The notes under the pieces were generated by a model. That model saw only the letters and a list, made by a program, of their open reading frames with translations, did not search any database and had not been told where the DNA came from. A stretch of DNA of 64,000 nt from Bacillota bacterium (GTDB taxonomy: Bacteria > Bacillota > Sulfobacillia > JAIMAT01): contig JASBVM010000039.1 in NCBI GenBank assembly GCA_029961055.1, positions 1-64,000 of the forward strand, in the 5' to 3' direction. How positions within the stretch are numbered: position 1 is the first letter of the stretch; every line of letters begins with the position of its first letter. This document shows positions 27,561 through 36,110 of the stretch, one piece after another. The position numbers and the translations under genes were made by a program.

Positions 27561-28362
27561 GCGCCGCCAGGATCGCCTCCGCGCAGGCCTCCGGCGCCTC
27601 CAGCAGGACGAAGTGGCCGGCACCGGGCACCCGCTCGAGCCGGGCACCGGGGATCCGACTTGCCAGGAACTCGCCGTACCGCGGCGGCGTCAGGGGATCC
27701 GCCTCGCCGTGGATCACCAGGGTGGGCAGGCGGATGGCGCCGACCGCCTCGCGGCGGTCGAAGCGGTCGCAGGCGAGGAAGTCGGCCAGGGCGACGGGGA
27801 GCGCGACCTCCTCCGGATCCGCTTCCTCCGCTCGCCCGGGTCCCTCCGCTCCCCCCGGTCCCTCTCCGGACGGGGCGCGGAGAAGCGGCGGCAGGCTTCC
27901 CGCCTCCATTTGCTCCAGGAAGGCCGGGGCCACCCGCAGTCGCGCCCCGGTCGCCACCAGGACCAGGCCGGCCAGGCGTTCCGGGAACGCCAGCGCCGCC
28001 TCCTGGGCGATGGCGCCGCCCATGGAATGGCCGGCGAGCCAGGGCCGCCCGAGACCGGGCCAGGAGGCGGCCAGGGCGTCGAGCAGCCGGCCGAGCCAGG
28101 CGGCGTAGGCCGGGATGCTCACCTCGCCCGTCCGCGCGGCGCTGCCGCCGTGGCCCGGCAGGTCGGGCGCAAGCGCCAGAAGCCTCTCCCGCGCCAGCAG
28201 CCGGAGCAGCGGCAGCCAGTGGCGCGCGCCGCCTCCCGCGCCGTGGACCGCCAGGAGCCAGGGCCGGCCGGCGGCCTGATCCGCCGGCTCCCCGGTGGCC
28301 CAGAGGCGGACGGGCAGGCCGTCGACCACGAGCCGGAGCCGCCGTACGAGTTCAGAAGCCAT
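27535..28362 (-). CDS. Alpha/beta hydrolase (lipase/esterase-like)
   Basis: A 275-residue alpha/beta hydrolase. Features: [18 protein letters not shown] oxyanion turn, nucleophile Ser in WLAGHSMGGAIAQEAA, Asp in LVIHGEADPLTPPRY and His in VPGAGHFVLLEAP. A Glu/Gly-rich insertion near residues 168-185 interrupts the cap region. The substrate is unknown. Its ATG lies inside the last codons of the TOBE-domain gene (11-base overlap), so it is probably coupled to moaD and the TOBE gene, although no role in metal-cofactor metabolism is known for such hydrolases. Confidence 0.85.
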   Translation of the reverse strand: MASELVRRLRLVVDGLPVRLWATGEPADQAAGRPWLLAVHGAGGGARHWLPLLRLLARERLLALAPDLPGHGGSAARTGEVSIPAYAAWLGRLLDALAASWPGLGRPWLAGHSMGGAIAQEAALAFPERLAGLVLVATGARLRVAPAFLEQMEAGSLPPLLRAPSGEGPGGAEGPGRAEEADPEEVALPVALADFLACDRFDRREAVGAIRLPTLVIHGEADPLTPPRYGEFLASRIPGARLERVPGAGHFVLLEAPEACAEAILAALRPSPGAS

Positions 28363-28891
28363 CCGACCCCTCCCCCTCCCCGTCCTCCCCCGGGGCGCCC
28401 TCCCGGATCGGGTGAAGAGCGGCCGCCGGCAGCTCGAGGAGCAGCCGGCTCCCGCGACCGGCGCCCAGCGCGGGCAGCGAGCCGGCGCCGGCGTCGGCCA
28501 CCAGCGGCACGCCGGCGTCCAGGTGAACCCCGTCGAAGGCACCCCACGCCACGACGCGCTCGACGCGCGCCCAGACCCTGTTCTCGCCCGGCGGTCCCGC
28601 CACCTCCCCCGCCTCCCCCAGGATCCGGACCCGCTCCGGCCGGATGCCGACGGTCACCGGCAGCCCCGGTCTCCACCCGTCTTCCCTTGCGGCTTCCGAG
28701 GCCGTCCCGGGCCGTCGCTCCGGGAGCTCCACCGCCCGCACGCCGAGCGGAAGGCGGACCCACAGCCGCCGCTCGCCGCCGGCCACCGCCTCCACCCGGC
28801 CCCCGCTCAGCAAGAGCTCGTAGATCTTGACCGGCGCCGTCTCCGGGCCCGGTCGGGGCAGAGCGTGGAGACGGCGCGGCGCCCGCTGCAA
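28352..28891 (-). CDS. Orphan TOBE-domain protein
   Basis: The C-terminal part (about 75-170) reads like the TOBE region at the end of ABC importer ATPases: TVGIRPERVRIL, RVWARVERVVAWGAFDGV, VPLVADAGAGSL and LLLELPAAALHPI. No ATPase precedes it: neither a Walker motif nor an ABC signature is present in any frame upstream. TOBE domains bind small oxyanions such as tungstate and molybdate. The gene sits between moaD and a hydrolase and beside a tungsten-enzyme cluster, so a binding or sensing role is plausible. The start is uncertain: a TTG at 28891 is used, and no good ribosome binding site was found. It could also be a truncated ATPase. Confidence 0.55.
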   Translation of the reverse strand: MQRAPRRLHALPRPGPETAPVKIYELLLSGGRVEAVAGGERRLWVRLPLGVRAVELPERRPGTASEAAREDGWRPGLPVTVGIRPERVRILGEAGEVAGPPGENRVWARVERVVAWGAFDGVHLDAGVPLVADAGAGSLPALGAGRGSRLLLELPAAALHPIREGAPGEDGEGEGSDGF

Positions 28892-28946
28892 GTCGTCACG
28901 GAACGGCGGGTAGCACCCCGAAGAGGGTCGATCTCGCAGCCCGGCC

Positions 28947-29228
28947 TCAGCCTCCGGCGATCGGCGGGAAGAGGGAGATGGCGTCGTCGGCTTCCAGGAC
29001 GGTCTCGAGGCCACCCTGCCAGCGCACCTCGCGGCCGTTCCGGAAGATGTGGACGAAGGGCCGCACCTCGCCCCGCTCGTCGAGGATCTCTCCGCGCAGA
29101 GCCGGATGTCCCTCGAAGAGCCTCTCCAGGGCGAAGCGCACCGTGGCCCGGTCCGGAACCTCCAGGGTCTCCGACGACGTGCCCGCGACCTGCCGCAGGT
29201 TGGCGTAGAGCCGTACCGCGATCTTCAC
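28947..29228 (-). CDS. moaD: MoaD-type sulfur carrier protein
   Basis: The 93-residue beta-grasp protein carries sulfur for molybdopterin (pyranopterin) synthesis. It begins KIAVRLYANLRQVAG, contains the family's PFVHIFRNGREV strand and ends in the required Gly-Gly (SLFPPIAGG), which is adenylated and converted to a thiocarboxylate. The GTG start has GGGAGGTGA 7 bases upstream. It diverges from the tungsten-enzyme gene across a shared 180-base promoter region, which supports a dedicated role in supplying cofactor to that enzyme. No moaE or moeB is in the window. Confidence 0.88.
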   Translation of the reverse strand: MKIAVRLYANLRQVAGTSSETLEVPDRATVRFALERLFEGHPALRGEILDERGEVRPFVHIFRNGREVRWQGGLETVLEADDAISLFPPIAGG

Positions 29229-29306
29229 CCAGGTCACCTCCCACGGGGGGGCCGGCCGCGGTCCCCTCGGCCATGGCCGCGTGCGTTTTTTCATAACTTT
29301 CCAATG

Positions 29307-29336
29307 TTGACGGTCCGTGCAAGCGACTTTTATTGT
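29307..29336 (+). promoter_or_regulatory. Promoter and possible operator of the tungsten oxidoreductase gene
   Basis: TTGACG (29307-29312) is followed after 18 bases by TATTGT (29331-29336) in an unusually A+T-rich stretch. The sequence TTGACGGTCCGTGCAA, starting at the -35 box, is a near-palindrome centred on ACGGTCCGT. That is where an operator for an oxyanion-responsive regulator could lie. The promoter is likely; the operator is a guess. Confidence 0.45.
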
Positions 29337-29408
29337 AATCGTACCGCGGCAGATGTCCCGCTCGGCACCGGAAGTCCGCGGCACCGTCCAACGAGCGGAG
29401 GCGATCGC

Positions 29409-31235
29409 ATGCTGGGTGGCTACGCGAACCGGATAGCCTGGATCGACCTGACCAGCGGAGACATCGAGTACAGGCCCGTGGACGAGCGCCTGGCCCGCAC
29501 CTACATCGGCGGTCGGGGGCTGGGCGTCCGCTTCGTCCTGGACAACGGGCCCCACGTCGAACCCCTCTCTCCGGAGAACATCCTCTGCCTCATGAACGGT
29601 CCCATCTCCGGAACGCTCGTCAACATGAGCGGCAGAATGGCCGTGGTGACCCGCTCGCCTCTGACCGGTACCGTGACCGACTCCCACATCGGCGGCTGGA
29701 CCGCGGCGCGCCTCAAGTGGGCCGGCTTCGACGGCCTGGTCTTCCGCGGGCGCGCCGATCACCCGGTCTACGCCTACGTCGAAGACGGTCGCGTGCAGCT
29801 GATGGACGCCACCCCGTACTGGGGGAAGGGCATCCACGAGACCATCGCGGCGCTCCGGGAGCGTCACGGGGAGCGCGACGTCAGCGTGCTGGCCATCGGC
29901 CCGGCGGGCGAGAACCAGGTCCGCTTCGCCGCCATGATCAACGAGAACGATCGCGCCGCGGGCCGCGGCGGCACGGGTGCGGTGGCGGGGTCCAAGGGCC
30001 TGAAGGCCGTGGTGATCAAGGCGCCGAGCCGTCTGCCCAAACCCGCGGATCCCGAGGCCTTCAGCGTTGCCCACGACGAGGCGCTGCGGCAGATCAACGA
30101 GAGCCCGATCACGGGTCCGCGCAAGGGTGGGCTCTCCGTCTACGGGACCAACGTGCTGATGAACATCACCAACGTCGCCGGCGCCCTGCCGGTCCGGAAC
30201 GGCCAGACGACCACCATGGCCACGGCCGAGCTGACCTCCGGCGAATGGGTGCGCGAGCACATCCTGGTCGGCGAACCCACCTGCCACGCCTGCCCGGTGG
30301 CCTGCAAGAAGGAGGTCGAGATCAAGGCAGGCCGCTTCAAGGTCCGGGGCGAGTCCTTCGAATACGAGTCCTCCTGGGCGCTGGGCGCCAACTGCGGCAA
30401 CGACGACGCCGCGTCCATCGCCTACATGATCGCCCTCTGCAACGACCTGGGGATGGACACCATCGAGACGGGCAATGCGCTCTCCATGAGCATGGAGGCG
30501 ACCGAGCGCGGCCTGCTCCAGGGCGAGAGGGCGCTCGCCTGGGGCGACACGGAGGGCATGGTGCGCACCATCGAGGCCATTGCCCACCGGCACCCGGGGC
30601 TGGGCGAGCTTCTCGCCGACGGCCCCGCGCGGGCGGCGCAGCGCCTGGGCGCTCCCGAGCTCTCGATGAGCGTCAAGGGGCAGTCCATCCCCGCCTACGA
30701 TCCGCGCGGCATCCAGGGCATGGGCCTGGGCTACGCCACCTCCAACCGGGGAGCGTGCCACCTGCGCGGGTACACGCCGGCCGCCGAGCTGCTCGGCATC
30801 CCCGTGGCGACCGATCGGCTGGCCTGGAAAGGCAAGGGGGAGCTGCTCAAGACCTTCCAGGATCTGCACGCCTTCTCCGACTCCATGGACGTCTGCAAGT
30901 TCTCGGCCTTCGCCGAGAGCGCGGAGAACTACGCCGCCCAGTTCTCGGCCGTCACGGGCTGGAAGATCACGGCCGAGGACGTGATGCGGATCGGCGAGCG
31001 CATCTACAACCTGGAGCGCTACTACAACAACCTCGCCGGCTTCACGGGCGACGACGACACGCTGCCACGGCGCTTCCTCGAGGAGCCGGCGGCGGGCGGC
31101 AGCGAGGGCTCGGTCACCCGTCTCTCCGACATGCTGGAGGAGTATTACGCCGCCCGGGGCTGGCAGGACGGCGTCGTGCCCGAATCGAAGCTCCGCGAAC
31201 TCGGCATCGAACCCGTGCAGAGCGGGGCCGCGTAA
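29409..31235 (+). CDS. aor: Aldehyde:ferredoxin oxidoreductase family tungsten enzyme
   Basis: The 608-residue protein belongs to the AOR family, which uses a tungsten bis-pyranopterin and one [4Fe-4S] cluster to oxidise aldehydes to acids, usually with ferredoxin. N-terminal pterin contacts: YANRIAWIDLTSG and YIGGRGLGVRF. Cluster ligands: CHACPVAC (C-x2-C-x3-C, near residues 296-303) and a fourth Cys in SMDVCKFSAF. Further pterin blocks: ESSWALGANCGNDD, DPRGIQGMGLGYATSNRG. Length equals that of characterised AORs. The ATG has GGAGG 7 bases upstream. moaD, two moeA-type genes and a tungstate transporter surround it. Which aldehyde it oxidises cannot be told. Confidence 0.93.
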   Translation: MLGGYANRIAWIDLTSGDIEYRPVDERLARTYIGGRGLGVRFVLDNGPHVEPLSPENILCLMNGPISGTLVNMSGRMAVVTRSPLTGTVTDSHIGGWTAARLKWAGFDGLVFRGRADHPVYAYVEDGRVQLMDATPYWGKGIHETIAALRERHGERDVSVLAIGPAGENQVRFAAMINENDRAAGRGGTGAVAGSKGLKAVVIKAPSRLPKPADPEAFSVAHDEALRQINESPITGPRKGGLSVYGTNVLMNITNVAGALPVRNGQTTTMATAELTSGEWVREHILVGEPTCHACPVACKKEVEIKAGRFKVRGESFEYESSWALGANCGNDDAASIAYMIALCNDLGMDTIETGNALSMSMEATERGLLQGERALAWGDTEGMVRTIEAIAHRHPGLGELLADGPARAAQRLGAPELSMSVKGQSIPAYDPRGIQGMGLGYATSNRGACHLRGYTPAAELLGIPVATDRLAWKGKGELLKTFQDLHAFSDSMDVCKFSAFAESAENYAAQFSAVTGWKITAEDVMRIGERIYNLERYYNNLAGFTGDDDTLPRRFLEEPAAGGSEGSVTRLSDMLEEYYAARGWQDGVVPESKLRELGIEPVQSGAA

Positions 31236-31287
31236 ACCCGCCCCGGCCGTTCGGGAACCCGCCGGAACGGTCGCCGCTCGCACGCCC

Positions 31288-31320
31288 AGGAAGCCGCCCC
31301 GCCCCGGGGCGGCTTCCTTC
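31288..31320 (+). terminator. Strong hairpin terminator after the AOR gene
   Basis: A perfect 13-base stem (AGGAAGCCGCCCC with its complement) closes a 5-base loop, 52 bases after the AOR stop and 50 bases before moeA. Only two T residues follow, so partial read-through into moeA is possible. Confidence 0.65.
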
Positions 31321-31370
31321 CACTCTCGAGTCGCCATGAAAGCGGTCGGCAGGGGAGGGAGGCCAGGGGG

Positions 31371-32606
31371 ATGCAACTTTTCGAGGTCAAGAGCGTGGCG
31401 GAGGTGCTCGCGCTCATCGATCGGGAGTTCGGGCCCCTCCAGAGGGAGCCCGAGAACGTTCCGGTCGAGGAGGCGGCGGGTCGCGTGCTGGCGCGCGACC
31501 TCTTCGCACCCGGGGACATCCCGGGGTTCGACCGGTCGACCGTCGACGGCTACGCCGTCCGGGCAGGCGAGACGGCGGGCGCCTCGGAGGCTCTTCCCGC
31601 CATGCTCACGCTGGCGGGGGCGGTGGTCATGGGCCGGCCGCCCGAACGCCCGCTCGGCCCTGGGCAGGCGGTCTACGTCCCCACGGGCGGCATGCTGCCC
31701 GAGGGGGCGGACGCGGTGGTGATGGTCGAGCACGTGGAGGAGCTGGACGACCTCGTGAACGTCCTGCGACCGGTGGCGCCCGGGGAGAACGTCGTCCGCC
31801 GCGACGAGGACCTGCGGGCGGGTGAGCTCGTGCTGCCGGCCGGCCACCGCCTCCGGGTGCAGGACCTGGCCGCGCTGGCGGCGAGCGGCCTGGTGGAGGT
31901 GCCCGTCCGCCCGCCGCTCCGCGTGGCCATCCTCTCCACCGGCGAGGAGGTGGTGCCGCCCGGCACCTCCCGCCTCCTTCCCGGCCAGGTCCGCGACGTC
32001 AACGGCCCCACCCTGGCGGCCGCGGCGCGGGCGGACGGCGCCCGGGTCCAGCCGGGCGGCATCGTACCGGACGACGAAGCCGAGCTGGCGCGGCGGTGCG
32101 CCCAGCTTCTCGCCGAGAGCGACGTCCTCCTGCTCTCGGGCGGCAGCTCGGTGGGCGTCAAGGATATGACCGAACGGGTGGTCGCCGGCCTGGGGCAGCC
32201 GGGGATCCTGGTCCACGGCGTCGCCCTCCATCCCGGGAAGCCGGCGCTGCTGGCCCGCGTGGGCGAGAAGGCCGTGGCCGGTCTGCCCGGCCACCCGGTC
32301 TCCGCGCTGCTCATCTACCATCTCTTCGTGCGTCCCATTCTGGCCCGGCTGGCCGGGGAGCGGCCGGCGCGACCGCGACCGGCCTGGCGCGCCCGCCTGG
32401 CCCGGAATCTGGCGTCCCATCCGGGGGAGACCACCTACGTGCGGGTCCGGCTGGAGGAACGGGACGGGGAGCTCTGGGCCGAGCCGGTCTTCGGGAAGTC
32501 CGGGCTCGTCGGCCCGCTGGCCCGCGCGGACGGCTTCCTGGCCATCGCTCCCGAGCGGGAGGGGCTCCGCCGGGGGGAGATGGTGGAGGTCTTCGCCCTG
32601 GACTGA
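31371..32606 (+). CDS. moeA: Molybdopterin molybdenumtransferase MoeA
   Basis: MoeA inserts molybdate or tungstate into adenylated pyranopterin. The 411 residues have the expected order: domain I/II start VEEAAGRVLARDLFAPGDIPGFDRSTVDGYAV, YVPTGGMLPEGADAVVMVEHV, the MoCF/MogA-like domain III (VAILSTGEEVVPPG, NGPTLAAA, LLLSGGSSVGVKDMT, LPGHPVSALL) and the beta domain IV (SGLVGPLARADGFLAI). It is followed 41 bases later by a second moeA-type gene with an extra domain, which suggests the two have separate metal or partner specificities. Confidence 0.95.
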   Translation: MQLFEVKSVAEVLALIDREFGPLQREPENVPVEEAAGRVLARDLFAPGDIPGFDRSTVDGYAVRAGETAGASEALPAMLTLAGAVVMGRPPERPLGPGQAVYVPTGGMLPEGADAVVMVEHVEELDDLVNVLRPVAPGENVVRRDEDLRAGELVLPAGHRLRVQDLAALAASGLVEVPVRPPLRVAILSTGEEVVPPGTSRLLPGQVRDVNGPTLAAAARADGARVQPGGIVPDDEAELARRCAQLLAESDVLLLSGGSSVGVKDMTERVVAGLGQPGILVHGVALHPGKPALLARVGEKAVAGLPGHPVSALLIYHLFVRPILARLAGERPARPRPAWRARLARNLASHPGETTYVRVRLEERDGELWAEPVFGKSGLVGPLARADGFLAIAPEREGLRRGEMVEVFALD

Positions 32607-32647
32607 ACCCGGCGGAAGGCCTGCCGGGAGCGAGGGAGGATGGGCGG

Positions 32648-34567
32648 ATGGTCAAGAAGCGCGAGCGGACCCTCTACCTGGAAGACGTGCCGTTGGAGGA
32701 GGCGCAGCGGCGCTGGCTCGAGGCGGTCTCCCTGCCCGCCCGGGTCGAGGAGGTGCCGACGGCGGAGGCGGCCGGCCGGGTGACGGCCGCGCCGATCTTC
32801 GCCCGTCTCTCTTCGCCGGCCTATCCCTCTTCGGCCATGGACGGCGTCGCCGTGCGCGCGGCCGACACCTTCCCGGCCCGAGAGACCCACCCCGTCCGCC
32901 TGCGGCGAGGAAGCCAGTTCGTCGAGGTGGACACCGGCGACCCGCTCCCCGAGGGCTTCGACGCGGTGATCATGGCAGAGGACCTCCACTGGGTCGACCC
33001 CGACACGGTGGAGATCCTGGAGCCGGCCCGGGCCTGGCAGCACGTCCGCCCGGTGGGCGAGGACATCGTGGCCGCCGAGCTGCTCCTGCCCGACTCCCAT
33101 CGCCTGCGACCGGTCGACCTGGGGGCTCTCCTGGCCGGCGGGATCCTCCGCGTGCCCGTCTTCGCCCGTCCGACCGCGGCCATCCTGCCGACCGGCGACG
33201 AGCTGGTCGAACCCCGCGAGAGCCTCGAACGCGGGGAGATCGTCGAGTTCAACAGCGCGGTCTTCGCCGCCTTCCTGCGCGAGTGGGGCGCGGAGCCCGT
33301 CCGCTTCCCCCCTACGCCCGACGATCCCGAAGCGCTGCGCCGACGGCTGCTCGAGGCGGTCGACCGCTTCGACCTGGTCCTGCTCAACGCCGGCTCGTCG
33401 GCGGGCTCCGAGGATTACGCGGAGGAAGTGGTGCGGGAGCTGGGGGAGCTCCTGGTCCATGGCGTGGCGACGCGCCCGGGCAAGCCGGTGCTCCTCGGGC
33501 GCGTGCGGGGGAAGCCGGTGGTCGGACTTCCCGGCTATCCCGTCTCCGCCTACCTGGCCCTGGAATGGTTCGTCCAGCCGCTGATCGCCCGCACCCTCGG
33601 CCAGCCCGTCCCGCGCCGGCCGAAGGTGAAGGCGGTGGCCGGGCGGCGCATCGTCTCCCCCATGGGGACGCGCGACTTCGTCCGCGTCACCGTCGGCTCG
33701 ATCGGCGGGCGCCTGATCGCGCAGCCGCTCTCCCGCGAAGCGGGGGTGACCATGTCGCTGGTCCGCGCGGACGGCCTCCTCGTCATCCCGCCCGAGAGCC
33801 AGGGCTACGAGCAGGGCGAGGAGGTGGAGGTGGAGCTCCTGCGCGATCTGGCGGAGGTGGAGCAGAACATCGTCGTCACCGGCAGCCACGACATGGCCAT
33901 CGACCTGCTGGCCAGCGAACTGCGCCGGATCGATCCCTGGCTGCGTATCGCCTCCTCCCATGCAGGCTCCATGGGCGCCCTCTTCGCCCTCCGCCGGCGG
34001 GAGGCCCACTTCGGGGGACTCCACCTCCTCGACCCGGAGAGCGGCGAGTACAACGTCCCTTACGTGCGCAAGTACCTGGCAGGGGTGCCCCTGGTGCTGG
34101 TCCACCTCACCTACCGCAGCCAGGGCTGGATCGTCGCCCCCGGCAACCCGCTGGGCATCCGCGGCGCGGAGGACCTGGCCCGGCCCGGCGTCCGCTTCGT
34201 CAACCGCCAGCGGGGCGCCGGCACCCGCCTCCTCCTCGACCAGATGCTGGCCCGGGCCGGTATCGAGCCCTCCGGCATCCAGGGGTACGAGCGTGAGGAG
34301 ACCACCCATCTGGGCGTGGCGGCCGCCGTCGCCGCCGGAGCGGCCGACGTGGGTCTCGGCGTCCTGTCGGCGGCGAAGGCGATGGGACTCGACTTCGTCC
34401 CGGTCGCCGAGGAGCGCTACGACCTCTGCTTCGCCCGGGACTTCTACGAGAGCCCGCGCGGACAGCTGGTCCGGAACGTCATCGCCTCGCCGGCCTTCCG
34501 CCAGCGGGTCGAGTCGCTGGGCGGCTATGACTGCCGCGACGCGGGCACGGTCTGGTACGAGCAGTGA
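32648..34567 (+). CDS. MoeA-binding-protein fusion
   Basis: The 639 residues join a complete MoeA (about 1-410: VEEVPTAEAAGRVTAAPIFA, SSAMDGVAVRA, VDTGDPLPEGFDAVIM, AAILPTGDELVEP, LLNAGSSAGSEDYAEE, GLPGYPVSAYLALEWF, TMSLVRADGLLVIPPESQGY) to a COG1910-type periplasmic-binding-protein-like domain (about 415-639: IVVTGSHDMAIDLLASELRR, GSMGALFALRRREAHFGGLHL, NRQRGAGTRLLLDQML, GAADVGLGVLSAAKAMGLDF). No signal peptide is present, so the binding domain works in the cytoplasm, probably presenting the oxyanion to the transferase or sensing it. This architecture is known from archaea and anaerobic Bacillota. The ATG has GGGAGGATGGGCGG upstream. It converges with tupC, leaving 13 bases. Confidence 0.93.
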   Translation: MVKKRERTLYLEDVPLEEAQRRWLEAVSLPARVEEVPTAEAAGRVTAAPIFARLSSPAYPSSAMDGVAVRAADTFPARETHPVRLRRGSQFVEVDTGDPLPEGFDAVIMAEDLHWVDPDTVEILEPARAWQHVRPVGEDIVAAELLLPDSHRLRPVDLGALLAGGILRVPVFARPTAAILPTGDELVEPRESLERGEIVEFNSAVFAAFLREWGAEPVRFPPTPDDPEALRRRLLEAVDRFDLVLLNAGSSAGSEDYAEEVVRELGELLVHGVATRPGKPVLLGRVRGKPVVGLPGYPVSAYLALEWFVQPLIARTLGQPVPRRPKVKAVAGRRIVSPMGTRDFVRVTVGSIGGRLIAQPLSREAGVTMSLVRADGLLVIPPESQGYEQGEEVEVELLRDLAEVEQNIVVTGSHDMAIDLLASELRRIDPWLRIASSHAGSMGALFALRRREAHFGGLHLLDPESGEYNVPYVRKYLAGVPLVLVHLTYRSQGWIVAPGNPLGIRGAEDLARPGVRFVNRQRGAGTRLLLDQMLARAGIEPSGIQGYEREETTHLGVAAAVAAGAADVGLGVLSAAKAMGLDFVPVAEERYDLCFARDFYESPRGQLVRNVIASPAFRQRVESLGGYDCRDAGTVWYEQ

Positions 34568-34580
34568 CCTCTCCGGCGGA

Positions 34581-35405
34581 TCACCCGGGAGGCGGGGCGC
34601 CCGCGGCGGCAGGGGCGCCCTGCCCCACCGCGCGGGCGGCGCTCCCCTGCCGGGACCCGTCCGCCAGCGCCTGGACCAGCTCCGCGGCATGCTGCACGAG
34701 GTGCTCCACCGTCGGGCCCGCGGGCCGGGTGAAGACCTCGCGCGGCGTCCCCACCTGGACGAGGCGACCGCGGTCGAGGACCGCCACCCGGTCGGCCACC
34801 GGCGGGATCTCGGTGAAGTCGTGCGTGACCAGAAGGGCGGTCACGCCGGCACCGTGCAGAAGCGGGCGCAGCTCCCGGATCAGCTTGCCCCGGGTGATCA
34901 CGTCCAGCGAGGCGAAAGGCTCGTCGAGGAAGAGAAGCCTGGGTTCCACCACCAGGGCCCGCGCCAGGTTCACCCTCTGCGCCTCGCCGCCCGAGAGGTG
35001 GCGGGCGGGGCGCTGAGCCAGATGCGCCACGCCGAGACGCTCCAGCCAGCGGACCGCCCGCTCCCGGGCCTCGCGCCGCGGCACCCCGCGCAGCCGCAGG
35101 GGCAGGATCACGTTGTCGATCACGCTGCCATCCAGGAGCAGCGGCTGCTGGAAGACGACGGCCATCTGCCTGCGCAGGCCGAGGGCCTCGCGGGGCAGGT
35201 CGACCGGTCTCCCGTCCAACCGGTACTCCATCTCCGCCGGCAGCAGGAGGGCCAGGGACTGGAGCAGCGTGGACTTGCCCGCCCCGTTGGGTCCGATCAC
35301 GGCCAGGATCTCGCCCCGCGCCACCTCCAGGGCCGCCACGTCGAGCACCCGGTGCCCCCCGCGGACCACCCGGAGACCGCGTACGGCGAGCGCAGGCTGG
35401 CTCAT
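34581..35405 (-). CDS. tupC: Tungstate ABC transporter ATP-binding protein
   Basis: The 274-residue ATPase energises tungstate import with TupA and TupB. Walker A GPNGAGKSTLLQ (near residue 38), Q-loop VFQQPLLLDGS, signature [16 protein letters not shown], Walker B RLLFLDEPFASLD and switch His in LLVTHDFTEIP are all present. A short Ala/Gly/Pro-rich tail replaces the TOBE domain seen in molybdate ATPases, which fits the Tup type. The ATG overlaps the tupB stop (ATGA). Specificity is assigned from the neighbouring tupA. Confidence 0.92.
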   Translation of the reverse strand: MSQPALAVRGLRVVRGGHRVLDVAALEVARGEILAVIGPNGAGKSTLLQSLALLLPAEMEYRLDGRPVDLPREALGLRRQMAVVFQQPLLLDGSVIDNVILPLRLRGVPRREARERAVRWLERLGVAHLAQRPARHLSGGEAQRVNLARALVVEPRLLFLDEPFASLDVITRGKLIRELRPLLHGAGVTALLVTHDFTEIPPVADRVAVLDRGRLVQVGTPREVFTRPAGPTVEHLVQHAAELVQALADGSRQGSAARAVGQGAPAAAGAPPPG

Positions 35406-36100
35406 GCGGCGGCCCTCCTCTGCTGGATCAGCGTCAGGACCAGCGTGACGCCGTAGGCCAGGGCGAGGAGGACCAGGCTCAGCGCCAGCGCCACGTCGAA
35501 ATCGCCCTTCGAGACCTCCATCACGATGGCCGTCGTGAGCACGCGCGTCTGGCCGAGCACGTTCCCGCCGACCATCATCGACGCCCCCACCTCGGAGACG
35601 ACGGCGCCGAAGCCCGCGATCACCGCCGCCAGGATGGAGAGGCGGGCTTCCCTGACGAGGAGGGCGTACAGCTGCCAGCGCGAAGCCCCCATGGCGAGGA
35701 TCTGGAGGCGAAGCCGCGGGTCGAGCTGGCCGACCCCGGCGATGGTGAAGCCCGCCACCACCGGGGTGGCGATCACGGACTGCGCCACCACCATCGCCGC
35801 GGGGGTGTACATGAGGTGCAGAGCGCCCAGCGGCCCATAGCGCCAGAGCAGGATGCTCACCCAGAGGCCGACCACCGTCGGCGGCAGCCCCATGCCGGTG
35901 TTGATCAGGCTGACCCACAACCGTCGCAGGGGGAGCCGCCCCAGTGCCAGGGCGAGGCCCGTCGGGACCCCCAGGAGCACGCTGACCAGCGTGGCTCCGC
36001 CCGAGACCCGGAGCGTCAGCCACGTGATGCGCAGGAGCTCGGGGTCGCCCGCCAGGAGCATGCGGAGCGCCTTGGCCAGACCTTGTCCGATCAGGTCCAT
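35402..36100 (-). CDS. tupB: Tungstate ABC transporter permease
   Basis: A 232-residue inner-membrane permease with about five or six transmembrane helices and the ABC-binding EAA loop (ILAMGASRWQLYALLVREA, near residues 142-160). It matches the TupB/YbbY-like tungstate permease pattern, including TLRVSGGATLVSVLLGVPTG and the GFGAVVSEVGASMMVGGNVL block. The ATG at 36100 (MDLIGQGL) is preferred over an upstream in-frame start, since it follows GAAGAGCAAGGG. It lies 10 bases after tupA and overlaps tupC. Confidence 0.92.
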   Translation of the reverse strand: MDLIGQGLAKALRMLLAGDPELLRITWLTLRVSGGATLVSVLLGVPTGLALALGRLPLRRLWVSLINTGMGLPPTVVGLWVSILLWRYGPLGALHLMYTPAAMVVAQSVIATPVVAGFTIAGVGQLDPRLRLQILAMGASRWQLYALLVREARLSILAAVIAGFGAVVSEVGASMMVGGNVLGQTRVLTTAIVMEVSKGDFDVALALSLVLLALAYGVTLVLTLIQQRRAAA

Positions 36101-36110
36101 CCCTTGCTCT

